Source of the DNA: Candidatus Uhrbacteria bacterium RIFOXYB12_FULL_58_10 | GTDB taxonomy: Bacteria; Patescibacteriota; Patescibacteriia; 2-12-FULL-57-11 | NCBI GenBank assembly: GCA_943359495.1 | Contig: CALRHY010000007.1 | Span: forward strand, 1 to 14,672 | Length of the DNA stretch: 14,672 nucleotides | Direction: 5' to 3' | In this document: positions 14,121 to 14,672 of the stretch, piece after piece | Numbering within the stretch: the first letter of the stretch is position 1 | How the letters are laid out: every line of letters starts with the position of its first letter | The notes under the pieces: generated by a model | What the model was told of the DNA's origin: nothing | The model's database searches: none | Seen by the model: the letters and a program-made list of their open reading frames with translations, nothing else | Position numbers and translations under genes: made by a program

Positions 14121-14145
14121 CCGCCTTTTTTTCGCGTGATAGCCT
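14117..14145 (+). promoter_or_regulatory. Promoter candidate for greA, overlapping the mrdA stop
   Basis: -35 TTGACC (14117-14122, overlapping the TGA stop of mrdA at 14118-14120), 17-nt spacer, -10 TAGCCT (14140-14145; T, A and final T conserved). Same geometry as the promoters at 3427 and 5959. Transcription would start near 14152, upstream of the hairpin at 14165. Confidence 0.5.
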
Positions 14146-14164
14146 GCGGAAGTCTCAAAAAAGT

Positions 14165-14194
14165 ACTGACCTGTGCATTGCGCGGTCAGTTTTT
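14165..14194 (+). terminator. Intrinsic terminator/attenuator in the greA leader
   Basis: ACTGACC (14165-14171) pairs with GGTCAGT (14184-14190); inside, GTGC (14173-14176) pairs with GCGC (14180-14183) around ATT, with one bulged T. The stem runs into TTTTT (14190-14194), and six A precede it (14157-14162), so it may work in both directions. It can end the mre-mrdA transcript. If the promoter at 14117 is real, it also lies inside the greA 5' leader, 13 nt before the start codon. Confidence 0.75.
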
Positions 14195-14207
14195 CAAACG
14201 AAACGCT

Positions 14208-14666
14208 ATGAGTAACGAGGCTTACATTACAAAAGACGGACTGGTCAAAATTCAAGAAGAACTCCGTCTCCTGAAGACAGAAAAAAAGCGCGAGGTTGCT
14301 GGACGCATCGAACGCGCAAAAGAATTGGGCGATCTTTCCGAAAATGCCGAATACGCGGATGCAAAAGATGAAATGGCATTTGTCGAAGGGCGCATTTTAG
14401 AACTCGCTGACTACATCAATCGCGCCGTCGTGATTGTTCCTTCATCTGGCGCCATGGTGCAGGTGGGTTCGACGGTCGTTTTGAAAAATGGAAAGATTGA
14501 AAAAATCTACACCATCGTCGGCGCAAACGAAGCAGATCCGCTGGCCGGGCGCATTTCGAACGAAACGCCGCTTGCCCAAGCATTACTCGGAAAAAATGTT
14601 AGCGACACCGTGGAATTCACCGTCCCGTCTGGAAAGGTTCAATACACCATCAAGGAAGTTCGATAA
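14208..14666 (+). CDS. greA: Transcription elongation factor GreA
   Basis: GreA enters the secondary channel of stalled, backtracked RNA polymerase and stimulates cleavage of the RNA 3' end. The 152-residue product (E. coli 158) has the N-terminal coiled coil. It opens AYITKDGLVKIQEELRLL, and the tip carries ELGDLSENAEY with the acidic residues D42 and E45 that place the second Mg ion. The FKBP-like C-terminal domain follows (VQVGSTVVLKNG, IYTIVGANEADPLAGRISNE, ETPLAQALLGK). I chose ATG 14208: a longer frame from 14136 translates the terminator hairpin and adds no family sequence. There is no Shine-Dalgarno. It ends with TAA 6 nt before the window end. Confidence 0.96.
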   Translation: MSNEAYITKDGLVKIQEELRLLKTEKKREVAGRIERAKELGDLSENAEYADAKDEMAFVEGRILELADYINRAVVIVPSSGAMVQVGSTVVLKNGKIEKIYTIVGANEADPLAGRISNETPLAQALLGKNVSDTVEFTVPSGKVQYTIKEVR

Positions 14667-14672
14667 TGTTTG

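Noticed and set aside
14136..14207. 24-codon extension of greA
   Set aside because: It translates the terminator hairpin and is absent from GreA proteins.
1..14672. UGA recoding as in Gracilibacteria/SR1
   Set aside because: TGA is used as a real stop at the ends of the receiver, mreC, mreD and mrdA, and no gene needs read-through of TGA to be complete.

Overview
The window looks like bacterial chromosome, most likely from a Candidate Phyla Radiation (Patescibacteria) type genome. That placement is inference: it rests on compact genes packed end to end, mostly without Shine-Dalgarno sequences, on very divergent MreD and DUF721-like proteins, and on several proteins with no easy name. TAA, TAG and TGA all end real genes (TGA ends the receiver, mreC, mreD and mrdA), so the standard bacterial code applies and the UGA-recoding lineages are excluded.

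Layout. (1) 1-3403: the 3' part of an F1-ATPase operon, atpA (partial)-atpG-atpD-atpC, closed by an intrinsic terminator. An 80-bp palindromic repeat sits between atpA and atpG, and a 28-bp array of heptamers sits between atpD and atpC. (2) 3421-5959: an accessory stretch of single-gene units, each with its own promoter and terminator. They are a G+C-rich gene (3508-4239) whose protein seems to hold two beta-carbonic-anhydrase-like halves, a second carbonic-anhydrase-like protein resembling the CsoSCA subclass (4385-5410), and on the minus strand a stand-alone response-regulator receiver lacking the conserved lysine (5504-5878). (3) 5962-14120: a tight co-directional run: a UvrD-type helicase fused to a Fe-S PD-(D/E)XK nuclease, a DUF721/DciA-like protein, a four-helix membrane protein, then the elongasome set mreB-mreC-mreD-mrdA (PBP2). 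(4) greA at the end, with its own promoter overlapping the mrdA stop codon and a terminator hairpin inside its leader.

How it works together. The atp genes make the catalytic head of ATP synthase. The mre/mrdA genes encode the lateral-wall synthesis machine, and greA rescues stalled RNA polymerase. Four promoter candidates share the same architecture: a -35 starting TTG, exactly 17 nt, and a -10 of the form TAnnnT. The most unusual part is 3421-5410, where two different carbonic-anhydrase-fold proteins are neighbours with no carboxysome or Calvin-cycle gene in view. The second strongest signal is a pair of related 28-bp repeats, each of four 7-mers, in opposite orientation in two intergenic gaps. 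No tRNA, rRNA, CRISPR array or transposase was seen, and no gap without a gene exceeds 300 bases.
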